A stretch of 15,856 nt of DNA from SIAJ01 sp036266155. Lineage in GTDB: Bacteria; Planctomycetota; Planctomycetia; Gemmatales; Gemmataceae. The translations under genes were made by a program, and so were the position numbers. The notes beneath the pieces are model-generated. The model saw only the letters and a list, made by a program, of their open reading frames with translations, was not told the origin of the DNA and did no database searches. Positions 1-6,727 of this stretch are shown piece after piece (the first letter of the stretch is position 1; every line of letters starts with the position of its first letter). The stretch spans positions 1 to 15,856 of the forward strand of contig DATANR010000074.1 of the NCBI GenBank assembly GCA_036266155.1, in the 5' to 3' direction.

Positions 1-364
1 AGTTTTGTCGGGGGTCGACGGAATGGCGCATGCGTGAGCTAACTCCATGCTTGGCATACGGTTATGATATGAACAGCGACGGGGACCGTCAAGAGAAAAA
101 CATCCATAAAATCATGAATAATAATGACTTATGTCAAAAGACACTTCTGTCGGAGGCGTCAGCGCCAGGAAGCCCCGAAATTGACCGACGGCGACACAGT
201 TGAAACGCAATTCGTCGCGTTGGCTGTCGTTCACGCCTCTTCGTTGCACGCGTTATTTGTGCAATGACACGCAACGGAGTGGGCAACAAGATTTCGCGTG
301 GAGATGAAAGATGGACACAGCCGACGCAGCATGTTTTTGCAAACAAACCGCGAATGGCTCGATT
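1..364. other. Gene-poor left edge
   Basis: I see no gene here that I can support. A plus-strand frame is open from the window edge to a stop at 201-203, with an ATG at 30. It would encode a 57-residue tail rich in Asn, Asp, Arg and His, and it matches nothing I recognise. It could be the 3' end of a gene lying to the left or chance. Positions 100-130 are AT-rich. The stretch adjoins the truncated C-terminal end of the recombinase pseudogene, so it is probably part of the same decayed region. Confidence 0.4.
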
Positions 365-1095
365 CAGACTGGCCGCGCCACCAGCCTTGACGACTGCTCG
401 TTGCAACGAGCCATCCTGTACATGTTGCCGGCCGACGCGACCGGCGCGCGGACCGTGTGACAGTTGCCGCGACGCAAAATGAATTGCCACTCGTAAACCT
501 GAGCCGGCTGCGGGTGCTTGCGCTCGAGCGCATCCGGCAAATCGACGCGTGCGACACCGCGGCTGACGTCCGGGTCGTGGAGCGTCCGGCGAGCCGCAAG
601 GAGTCACTCCAGTTCCGGCCGCACGAGCTTCGGCAACATGAAGACTCGATCATTGTTGCCTTTGCGCCGCGCACCGTGACTTGAGCACGCCCCAGATCGA
701 TATCGCGGACGCGCAAGGAACAGCATTCGTGCCTTGGCGTGGAACCTGCAGGCCTCACCAACAACCTGCTCGACCGTCGCTGCCACCCCTCCGGCAACAG
801 CACAACGGGCAGACGCTGGCCGCGCCGCGCCCGAACCCACGAGCCGGCCCAGTTCAATCTCCAGCACATGTGTGTACAAGAACAAGAGGGCATTGAGTGC
901 CTGGTTTTGCGTGCTGGCCGAGACGCGTTCCGCGAAAGCCAGGTGCGTAAGAAACTGCTCGACTTCGACCGTGTTCAACGTGCGCGGGTGCCGCTTGTTG
1001 TGAAACAAGATGAAACGGCGCGCTCAACCCGCATAACAATCTTCAGTATGCGGCGCATAGTGGCGGACGTGGAGCCCGTGACGCGATTGAACGAC
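365..1095 (-). pseudogene. Integron-integrase-type tyrosine recombinase, decayed (inner copy)
   Basis: Recombinase of the IntI-like family, which cuts and rejoins DNA with a catalytic tyrosine; this copy cannot work. Read on the minus strand, the start region gives HVRHYAPHTEDCYAG, then TGA at 1024-1026 where the family has Trp. It continues with RRFILFHNKRHPRTLNTVEV and SASTQNQALNALLFLY, the N-terminal SAM-like DNA-binding domain. Homology then moves between frames: RARRGQRLPVVLLPE (about 836-795), GGVAATVEQVVGEA (about 790-750), LRVRDIDLGRAQVTVRGAK (716-660), GNNDRVFMLPKLVRPELE (660-607), a second TGA at 604-606, GVARVDLPDALERKHPQ (about 555-505), and in a third frame RVGRQHVQDGSLQRAV (about 440-395). 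Similarity stops near 365, before the HxxR motif and the catalytic Tyr. There are thus two nonsense codons, at least four frame changes and a missing catalytic end. It lies head to tail with a second remnant upstream. Confidence 0.85.
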
Positions 1096-1119
1096 CACGT
1101 GCGGCGGCCGGGGTTGTGG

Positions 1120-1380
1120 CAGCTCCCCGAGATCGCGGCTCACGACTTCGCGATGCAGAAGCAAAGGGGGCGCGGGCTGCGCCAGCGCCATGCGCGGCGG
1201 CGCAGCCGTTTTCACAATGTGTGCGCGGAGATGTATTACTTCGGACAGACGCATTTGATTGGGAAGCCGCTTATCGTGGAACAGAACAAAGGCACGGCCC
1301 GAGGACACGAACATTTCGGCGGTCGCGGCCGCGTCCCCGCGGCGGACCGCGGCGCGGCGCAACTGTTCGAGCAACGGCAC
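1120..1380 (-). pseudogene. Integron-integrase-type recombinase N-terminal remnant (outer copy)
   Basis: A second, more diverged N-terminal fragment of the same recombinase family lies just upstream of the inner copy and in the same direction. Visible matches are PLLEQLRRA (the family's LLDQVR start helix), RAFVLFHDKRLPNQMRLSEV (compare RRFILFHNKRHPRTLNTVEV in the inner copy) and PLLLHREVVSRDLGEL (the family's ALLFLYREVL-x-x-DL helix). After Leu near 1120 the homology ends, and within about 10 codons the N-terminus of the inner copy begins. The frame stays open from 1509 through the junction to the TGA at 1024, giving 161 codons. Only the SAM-like DNA-binding part remains; the catalytic domain is absent. 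The fragment may have been truncated by insertion of the inner copy or by tandem duplication and deletion. I am less sure of it than of the inner copy because the middle of the domain aligns poorly. Confidence 0.65.
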
Positions 1381-1490
1381 GGCCGGCCCCTCGACGGCAC
1401 CGAAATAAATGTACACTAGTGCACAATCGACAATCAAGCGAAGAACCAACAGGGGTTCTTGGCGCGTCGCGCCGCCACTCTTCCAATCGC

Positions 1491-1590
1491 CCTGATAGAA
1501 TGCCGGCAAGCTGATAGAAAGCCGGCCCTCCTGAATAGAGTGCCAACAGGGTTCTTATGATGCCGGCGACTTGCATAGAGTGCCGGCCCT
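1491..1590. repeat. Five direct repeats of a 20-bp unit
   Basis: Five consecutive 20-bp blocks (1491, 1511, 1531, 1551, 1571) share a core that reads on the minus strand as GCCGGCAyTCTATcAG. The five minus-strand cores are GCCGGCATTCTATCAG, GCCGGCTTTCTATCAG, TTGGCACTCTATTCAG, GCCGGCATCATAAG and GCCGGCACTCTATGCA. Core spacing is 19 to 21 bp, about two helical turns. The array lies about 110 bp upstream of the N-terminus of the outer recombinase remnant, on the side where an integron would carry attI. It may be a protein-binding or recombination site, or a decayed local repeat. No gene overlaps it that I can support. Confidence 0.7.
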
Positions 1591-1802
1591 GGCCCGGATC
1601 ATCACCATTTTGACCGACGAACACGCCACTTGCACGCGAGCTTTGCGCTGTGATGACTTGCCTGGCGCTTGGCCGATGTTGCACGTGGAATCCGATTGTC
1701 GTTGTTGCAAGTAGCTGACGGTTCTCCTAAGACGTCAACCACGAGCCACCTGAGGCACTTTTCTTGATTCGCCGTTAATGTGCCGCGAACCGCCGGTCAG
1801 TA
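1591..1802. other. Intergenic region upstream of the metallophosphoesterase
   Basis: No gene is visible between the repeat array and the metallophosphoesterase. This stretch should hold that gene's promoter, but I could not identify convincing -35 and -10 boxes. With 1381-1490 and the array it forms about 420 bases without a coding region. A near-palindrome of 16 bp (14 matching) sits at 1410-1425. Confidence 0.4.
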
Positions 1803-3830
1803 ATGGCTATAGGACAACTGCCTGATAGACCAAGCGTTCAGCAAATAGAAAGCAAACCTATGTCTCGAGCAAACTCCCGCAATGATAACGGGGTTGTAAT
1901 CCACCACCTGACTGATGTTCACATTGGCCCCCTGCACCACAAAGCGAGCCAAAAGCTGCCCTACGACTTCGGCAGTCACGCTACTGCCGGTTGGGAAAAC
2001 CTGAGCTATTACCTGAAGTACCTGCGCGCAGATTCGCGAAAGGCCGAACAGCTTCATGTACCTGATTTTCTCATCGTTTCAGGAGATCTGACCTCCGTTG
2101 GCTCCGAACAAGAATTCAACAGGGCTAAAGACGCCCTGCGGGAAATAATCGCCATCGTCAAATCCAAGAAGTCATCCCCACGAAAGAAAAGAGAACCATG
2201 TCTCTTCTTAGTTCCCGGCAATCATGACTTGGACTGGTCTCAGGAGTCCAGGGAGAAAAAATTTGAGCGCTTTGGCCGCCTGTGCGACGACCTGCCGGAC
2301 CATGATGTAGTGTCCCCTTTTTATCATAAAGCGAGATCGCCCAGTCCTGTCTTCCATGTCTCGAACTCATGCAATCTCCTTATCTACCTCTTCAATACTT
2401 GCCCGCTAGGCGCCACCAAGGATCTACAGATAGCAAGACTAAGGGACTCCTTCGAGAAACTGCATCACGCCAAAGACGCGGCTTTTGAGAGCGCGCTCAA
2501 GGAATTGGAGAAACTGAGCCGAAAGGATCCGGGCTATATTGAGCCCGACGCGCTTGAAGAACTTGAGCGACTGCCCGAAACGCACGACAATCGGCTCAAG
2601 ATCGCAGTAATGCATCACAACCCTTCTGGTGTCCCTAACAACGATATTGAAGAATTTGACACCATAATCAATGCGGGTCTAGTCAAGGACAAATTACTGA
2701 AACAAGGCTTTGACTTGGTTCTGCATGGACACCGCCATCATGCTCACTGCTCCTACGAGGAGTATCTGAAACCCATTGGCCACGCTGAGGGCACCCTTAA
2801 TCGGTGGAAAATGCTGCCATACCAACAGGGCATTTTCATCCTAGGAGGAGCCCCATTGGGTACTGAAAAGGATTGTGCGTTTTTCGAGATCAGGATCTTG
2901 GACAGCGACAATGTGCATAAGGAGGGTCCGCCTTCCTCTTTGGTGAACGTCAGCCTTGCAAGCCGAAGCGGGTCTGCCGAGTACGAGTTTCAGGATAAGT
3001 ACAGGATAATCATCGACAAGCCGACGACGGCACAGTTGCGTTGGATTCAAGAGCAGATGGGAAGTACTGTTCTGGGCCGCACGGTCAAGCAACAGGACTT
3101 AGTTGACCTGCGACCGGTACTGAAGACTATTGGACCTCCAGTGCGGCGACTTCAAGCACTAGTGGACGCGTGGGATAACGAACACGGCATTGATTGGCTA
3201 AAAGCGTTTCACACTTTCCTTCCCAGTTTCTCGTTTGTTGCCGCGACTGATTGCTTAGGTGCGGCTACTTGGTTGAATCCAAATTATCTTCACCATGTTG
3301 CGAAGCAGATTCGCTCACGTCAGCAAAGGTCGCTGAATGACGGATCAACTATTCTGCGCTTTTCCGACTTTACACTTGAGGCGATTCGGAGAACTCGTTG
3401 GGATCCTAATTACTATAAGACGGCGGGTGAGCCAACACGCACACTTGAGCTTCGGCAGAAGGTCGACAATGAACTTGAGATTGTCCGGATCCTTTTTTGG
3501 GGTGTCGATGAGCTCAAAGAGAGCGCGATTGTTGAGTTCGTCGATTTCTATCATGCGTTAGCGGCGATTCCAGTGTTCGTTCTTGATCCAAACGACCTCA
3601 AGCAGGCTGGCGGACTGCCCCCTGATATCGGCGAGTTCATCCTCGGGATCAACCAGGCGGGAATAGTTACCCACCCATTCGGAATGAAAGCGAATGGCCA
3701 CGTCGAGATGCTGGAAAATGAGTTTGGACCACAACTCCTTAATGTGTTCAAGCGTCTCTTGAAGAATCCAGCACTCAAGACCCTGCAGGCAATCGCTAAG
3801 CCGCCCAAGAAGGGAGTCCTGGGTTCGTAA
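1803..3830 (+). CDS. Calcineurin-like metallophosphoesterase with unrecognised C-terminal domain
   Basis: Predicted two-metal phosphoesterase of 675 residues, cytosolic (no signal peptide or membrane segment). The family's motifs are all present: D38-x-H40 (LTDVHIG), G94-D95 (VSGDLTS), G139-N-H-D142, His271-His272 (VMHHNP) and G309-H-x-H312 (LHGHRHH). The substrate cannot be read from the sequence. A Lys/Glu-rich helical insert (about 205-262) lies inside the fold. Residues from about 410 to 675 form a second region that I do not recognise; it contains an alternating hydrophobic segment (IVRILFWGVDELKES, about 560-574) suggestive of an alpha/beta fold. Neither ATG 1803 nor ATG 1860 (residue 20) has a clear ribosome site; ATG 1860 would put the first MPE strand at residue 12 and is plausible. 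Base composition is lower in GC than the genes to the right. It lies beside dead recombinases, and calcineurin-like enzymes occur as effectors in predicted conflict systems, so a defence role is possible but unproven. Confidence 0.85.
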   Translation: MAIGQLPDRPSVQQIESKPMSRANSRNDNGVVIHHLTDVHIGPLHHKASQKLPYDFGSHATAGWENLSYYLKYLRADSRKAEQLHVPDFLIVSGDLTSVGSEQEFNRAKDALREIIAIVKSKKSSPRKKREPCLFLVPGNHDLDWSQESREKKFERFGRLCDDLPDHDVVSPFYHKARSPSPVFHVSNSCNLLIYLFNTCPLGATKDLQIARLRDSFEKLHHAKDAAFESALKELEKLSRKDPGYIEPDALEELERLPETHDNRLKIAVMHHNPSGVPNNDIEEFDTIINAGLVKDKLLKQGFDLVLHGHRHHAHCSYEEYLKPIGHAEGTLNRWKMLPYQQGIFILGGAPLGTEKDCAFFEIRILDSDNVHKEGPPSSLVNVSLASRSGSAEYEFQDKYRIIIDKPTTAQLRWIQEQMGSTVLGRTVKQQDLVDLRPVLKTIGPPVRRLQALVDAWDNEHGIDWLKAFHTFLPSFSFVAATDCLGAATWLNPNYLHHVAKQIRSRQQRSLNDGSTILRFSDFTLEAIRRTRWDPNYYKTAGEPTRTLELRQKVDNELEIVRILFWGVDELKESAIVEFVDFYHALAAIPVFVLDPNDLKQAGGLPPDIGEFILGINQAGIVTHPFGMKANGHVEMLENEFGPQLLNVFKRLLKNPALKTLQAIAKPPKKGVLGS

Positions 3831-3855
3831 GGTGTGAGGAAAACCAACAACAGCT

Positions 3856-3890
3856 TGGATAGGGTGTAAGAGAGCCAACACCCTTATCCA
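3856..3890 (+). repeat. Hairpin between metallophosphoesterase and oxygenase genes
   Basis: TGGATAGGGTGT (3856-3867) pairs with ACACCCTTATCCA (3878-3890), giving 12 base pairs with one bulged T and a 10-nt loop. It begins 26 bp after the metallophosphoesterase stop and ends 15 bp before the AGGAG of the next gene. No T-run follows, so it is a weak intrinsic terminator at best. It may stabilise or process a shared transcript, or hide the downstream ribosome site region. Confidence 0.55.
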
Positions 3891-3905
3891 GGGTTGCAGC
3901 GCAAT

Positions 3906-3910
3906 AGGAG
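3906..3910 (+). promoter_or_regulatory. Ribosome binding site deciding the oxygenase start
   Basis: AGGAG lies 7 nt before ATG 3918. This favours ATG 3918 over the in-frame TTG at 3894, which has no such site. Confidence 0.75.
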
Positions 3911-3917
3911 TCTACTC

Positions 3918-4979
3918 ATGAATGCGAACGATCTTCGTGCACCCGCTTTGTCGCCGTCACAGAAAGCCCAATTTGATCGACATGGATTTATTGGTCCTTT
4001 TGATGGATCCGTGCCCGGTGATGTGATTGATCGTGTCGCGTACCGACTAGCTGCAATGATCGACGAAAGATGGAAACATCCGCTTTACGGCCGTTTCTCA
4101 GTACGGGATTGGCATCTACTTGATGACGAAGTTCTTGCCTTGTTCAGAGATCCGGCAGTTCTTGGTCGGATGAAGGCATTACTTGGTGAGGATCTGATCC
4201 TTTGGCGGTCAAAAGTTTTCGATAAACAACCTGGCGAAGGTGTATTGGGATGGCACCAAGAATGGGGAGCCTTTAACGGAGAGGAAATTGGAAACGATGT
4301 ACCCGGTCTTGAACCGGCGCCGGAGAGTCGGAGCCAATATTGGAATCTGACCGCTTGGATCGCATTAGTAGATATTGATGAATCGATGGGGCCCATACGG
4401 TTTGCGCTGGGCTCTCATCGTCGGCATTACCCGATCACGATGGCTCCGTTGACGAAGACGGAATTCTGGCACGACCCATTTCTCGGCGTCAGTGACCCAC
4501 AAGTCCTTGTGAAACGCGCGAATGAAGGGTCTTTGATACTGGACGTTGATACCACAGATGTATTTGAAGGTATGGACACGGAGACACTGAGCCTGGATAG
4601 GGCACGCGATCGGGTTCTTTACGTCCTTTCTCAGAAGGTCGGAGCACTGACACTGGATTTTGATGCCTCAAATGAGACAATCGTTAACACGACGATGCGA
4701 AAAGGTCAATTCGTGATATTTTCAGAGAGAACGATGCATGGATCATCTGCGAACCAATCGTCGCGGCGCCGCCTCGCAATCAACGGACGTGTAACGCACT
4801 CAAGCACAATAGTGTATCCAGGACGACTTCGGGGCAACTACGTTGACGGGTCAAACATTGATATCTCCAAGCACCGCTGTATTCTCTTAGCAGGAGAAGA
4901 TCGGGCGGGGGTGAACGTGTTTGAGGCGAGCCGCTTCAACGCCGCATCGACAGGGATGTCGGCCGGCGTGTTGCAATAG
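3918..4979 (+). CDS. SyrB2-like Fe(II)/2-oxoglutarate oxygenase (PhyH superfamily), predicted hydroxylase
   Basis: Non-haem iron enzyme of 353 residues from the branch that contains the SyrB2-type chlorinating enzymes. The N-terminus (FDRHGFIGPFDGSVP) matches the SyrB2 opening FEKNGFIGPFDAYSP. The iron site follows as GWHQEW, His113 and Glu115, where SyrB2 has DWHQAD with Ala in the carboxylate position. The distal ligand is His274 (FVIFSERTMHGSS, compare FIIFWSTLMHAS), and Arg291 in RRRLAINGR is the expected 2-oxoglutarate-binding Arg. Restoring the carboxylate removes the open site that binds chloride, so hydroxylation or another oxidation is expected, not halogenation. Known relatives often act on substrates held on carrier proteins, but no NRPS, PKS or carrier gene is in the window, so the substrate is unknown. 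The AT-rich bias is shared with the gene before it, 87 bp away. The last 15 or so codons overlap a repeat unit, so the tail may be acquired. Confidence 0.85.
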   Translation: MNANDLRAPALSPSQKAQFDRHGFIGPFDGSVPGDVIDRVAYRLAAMIDERWKHPLYGRFSVRDWHLLDDEVLALFRDPAVLGRMKALLGEDLILWRSKVFDKQPGEGVLGWHQEWGAFNGEEIGNDVPGLEPAPESRSQYWNLTAWIALVDIDESMGPIRFALGSHRRHYPITMAPLTKTEFWHDPFLGVSDPQVLVKRANEGSLILDVDTTDVFEGMDTETLSLDRARDRVLYVLSQKVGALTLDFDASNETIVNTTMRKGQFVIFSERTMHGSSANQSSRRRLAINGRVTHSSTIVYPGRLRGNYVDGSNIDISKHRCILLAGEDRAGVNVFEASRFNAASTGMSAGVLQ

Positions 4980-5037
4980 GCCGACGGACCTGCTCGGCGA
5001 AGTTGCACCGCTTCAATGTCGCATCGAGAGTGATGTC
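4925..5037 (+). repeat. Imperfect direct repeat pair, CRISPR-relic-like
   Basis: The 31 bp at 4930-4960 and at 5007-5037 agree at 26 positions; the shared core reads CCGCTTCAAyGyCGCATCGA, then GATGTC. Start-to-start distance is 77 bp. If each unit is extended 5 bp to the left (second copy begins GTTGCACCGCTTCAATG) it becomes 36 bp with a 41-bp gap, the geometry of a CRISPR repeat and spacer. Each unit can pair CATC with GATG around a 6-nt loop. Only two diverged copies and no cas gene are present, so a CRISPR relic is only a suggestion. The first copy lies inside the last codons of the oxygenase gene. Confidence 0.5.
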
Positions 5038-5073
5038 TTCACGCATTTTGAGAAGCTTGGGGTTGGGAGAGGG

Positions 5074-6159
5074 CTAAAGGGTACGCACCTCGGTTCCGGA
5101 AACTACCGTCTCGTGTACGAAGCGGAGTTTCTCCACCGCGGACGTCGACAGCACGAAGGGGTAGCCGTCCGGCAGACCCAAACCTCGATTCAGATTGTTC
5201 AGCAAATAGGTCAGCGGATACCAGCCCGCCATCAAGTCGTCGAAACTCTCTGGAGCCGCGTCGACTGGGTCGGGGAGACTTCGGATTTCCGGGTCGCCCT
5301 TGCGCGGCGGCCGCAACTTGACGCCGACGGCGGCGGCGGTTTCGAGCGTGTCGGTCAGATGCAGATAGTGGGCCCACGACTCGGCCCAGTCTTCCCACGG
5401 ATGAGCGCTGGCGTACGAGGTCACGAAGCGATCAGGCCAGTCGGCCGGCGGGCCCTGAGCGTAGTGTTGCTGCAGCGTGGCCGCGTAGTCTGCGCGCTCG
5501 TCGCCGAATAGAGCGCGAAAGTCGTCAACGCGATCGGTGCCGTCGATCAGGCGATCCCAGTAGTAGTGGCCGCTCTCGTGGCGGAAGTGGCCGAGCAGGG
5601 TGCGATAGGGCTCGTGCATCTGCAGGCGCCGGCGTTCGCGCTCGGCGTCGTCGGCCTCGGCGATGTTCACGGTGATGACGCCGGCCGCGTGGCCGGTCAA
5701 CACGCGCGGCGCCGCCGGATCTGCCGGGTCGGCCTTAAATTCAAATGCCAGGCCGGCATCGGGATCATCGCTCCGGTTCGCGATCGGCAGCTTGAGGCCG
5801 AGCAGCGTGTAGATGAGCCGGCGCTTGGCGACTTCCAATCGATACCACGCTTCGCGGTTGCCGGGCTTGTCGAGATCGGGAATCACGTGCGTGAGTTGAC
5901 ACGACGGGCAGAGCGTTTCCGGCGACTCCGCCGGAATCGCCCAGTTGCAGACATTCGGTCCCGTGTAGTTGGCGCACAACCGATATTCACCGCCGGCCGC
6001 ACGCGGGATCGGCGACCGCCAGCGTTCGTCGCCGGCCGGGTCCAGCGAGCCGATCACCCCGAGGTCGGGCAAGTACGCCAGTGCATGACTGCAGTTCACG
6101 CACTGAAAGTTCTCGAAAAACACCAGTTGCCGGCAGTGATCGCAGCGGAAGATTTTCAT
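5074..6159 (-). CDS. Putative zinc-binding metallopeptidase with N-terminal zinc ribbons
   Basis: Predicted soluble zinc metallopeptidase of 361 residues. The N-terminus is a treble set of cysteines: C6-x2-C9 and C20-x2-C23, then C62, C71 and C84-x2-C87, suggesting two structural zinc ribbons. The peptidase core has H194-E-S-G-H198 (RHESGHYYW), a HExxH site. The segment HPWEDWAESWAHYLH (about 253-267) is the family's acidic helix, likely giving the third zinc ligand. The arrangement matches the bacterial family of zinc-ribbon putative metallopeptidases, whose substrate is not known. ATG 6159 is chosen over an in-frame TTG at 6168 because it places the first CxxC right after the start. There is no signal peptide. 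The gene converges on the oxygenase and lies 126 bp downstream of a DUF413 gene on the same strand, with a long hairpin between them. Confidence 0.88.
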   Translation of the reverse strand: MKIFRCDHCRQLVFFENFQCVNCSHALAYLPDLGVIGSLDPAGDERWRSPIPRAAGGEYRLCANYTGPNVCNWAIPAESPETLCPSCQLTHVIPDLDKPGNREAWYRLEVAKRRLIYTLLGLKLPIANRSDDPDAGLAFEFKADPADPAAPRVLTGHAAGVITVNIAEADDAERERRRLQMHEPYRTLLGHFRHESGHYYWDRLIDGTDRVDDFRALFGDERADYAATLQQHYAQGPPADWPDRFVTSYASAHPWEDWAESWAHYLHLTDTLETAAAVGVKLRPPRKGDPEIRSLPDPVDAAPESFDDLMAGWYPLTYLLNNLNRGLGLPDGYPFVLSTSAVEKLRFVHETVVSGTEVRTL

Positions 6160-6192
6160 TGATGTCAAACAATAATCGATCTCATTAACCTC

Positions 6193-6266
6193 GGATCACA
6201 CCGAGACACGGATAATACAGGAGAAGATTTTCTGATTTGGATTTATCCGTGTCTTCGGTGTGGTCC
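6193..6266. repeat. Long imperfect inverted repeat
   Basis: The arm at 6193-6215 (GGATCACACCGAGACACGGA then TAA) pairs with 6243-6266, broken only by one mismatch and one bulged base; the loop is 27 nt. The right arm continues into CCGTGGTTG, a wording I know from interspersed repeats of planctomycete genomes. It lies between two minus-strand genes, 20 bp beyond the stop of the DUF413 gene, and could end that transcript or act as an attenuator before the peptidase gene. Confidence 0.75.
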
Positions 6267-6285
6267 GTGGTTGAACTCGCAGCCC

Positions 6286-6615
6286 TCACCACCAGCACGG
6301 GTCCTTGTCGAACTCCTGGATACCGTAGTCGGGTGCCGGCTCGTGCGGCGGGGCCTCAGCTTGCTCGCGTTCGTATTCGCGGCGGCCTTTCAATCGATCC
6401 CAGGCGCGTTCGAGCAGTGTCTTCGCCGGTGCGTCGCCGCGGTCGACCTCCAGGAAATGGCGGTCCGCCTTGTTTGACGGGGCGAGAGTACCCGACGCCA
6501 GAGCTTCGAGGCGCCCGCCGTGCTCGATCAAGGCGGCTAGCTCGTCGGCCGGGAAGATGCCCGTCGCACAATGGAACTCGAAGGGGTAGTTGGTTGTTTT
6601 GGTTGCCATCGTCAT
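6286..6615 (-). CDS. DUF413 family protein, MaoP-like
   Basis: Small soluble protein of 109 residues, close to the 112 of E. coli MaoP (YifE). The family pattern F-x5-G-x-F-x3-E-x3-L-x2-HG-x3-L-x2-L-x-G-x3-P is visible in FEFHCATGIFPADELAALIE, HGGRLEALASGTLAP, then FLEVDRGD and ERAWDRLK, where E. coli has FVAVCRGE and ERVWSKYM. In E. coli MaoP acts with the site maoS to organise the Ori macrodomain; whether that holds here is unknown. The C-terminus is acidic and ends in Cys-Trp-Trp. ATG 6615 has GGAG 10 nt upstream; ATG 6609 (MATKTT) has GGAAG 7 nt upstream and is an equal alternative. The gene is divergent from the amidohydrolase gene across 112 bp, which must hold both promoters. Confidence 0.8.
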   Translation of the reverse strand: MTMATKTTNYPFEFHCATGIFPADELAALIEHGGRLEALASGTLAPSNKADRHFLEVDRGDAPAKTLLERAWDRLKGRREYEREQAEAPPHEPAPDYGIQEFDKDPCWW

Positions 6616-6716
6616 ACTTCCAATTCTCCACCGCAATTCTGGTGTGGCTCGCACATGGATTTTCTGGACTTCGCCCGTGTGATGCAATACCTTCGGCACA
6701 ACAAACGTGCTTCACC

Positions 6717-6720
6717 GGAG
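6717..6720 (+). promoter_or_regulatory. Ribosome binding site deciding the amidohydrolase start
   Basis: GGAG lies 7 nt before ATG 6728. Starting here leaves a clean signal peptide; the upstream in-frame TTG at 6707 would add seven residues before it. Confidence 0.7.
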
Positions 6721-6727
6721 TCGCATC

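Noticed and set aside
30..203. 57-codon plus-strand ORF near the left edge
   Set aside because: No ribosome site, no family match and an odd composition; it may continue a gene from outside, but the window cannot show this.
240..290. Possible attC-like site after the recombinase remnant
   Set aside because: GTT- and AAC-containing words are present near GCGTTATTTG and CGCAACG, but paired core sites and the imperfect inner stem of an attC could not be laid out.
5566..6162. 198-codon plus-strand frame
   Set aside because: Antisense to the zinc-ribbon metallopeptidase, whose Cys pairs and HESGH are unmistakable.
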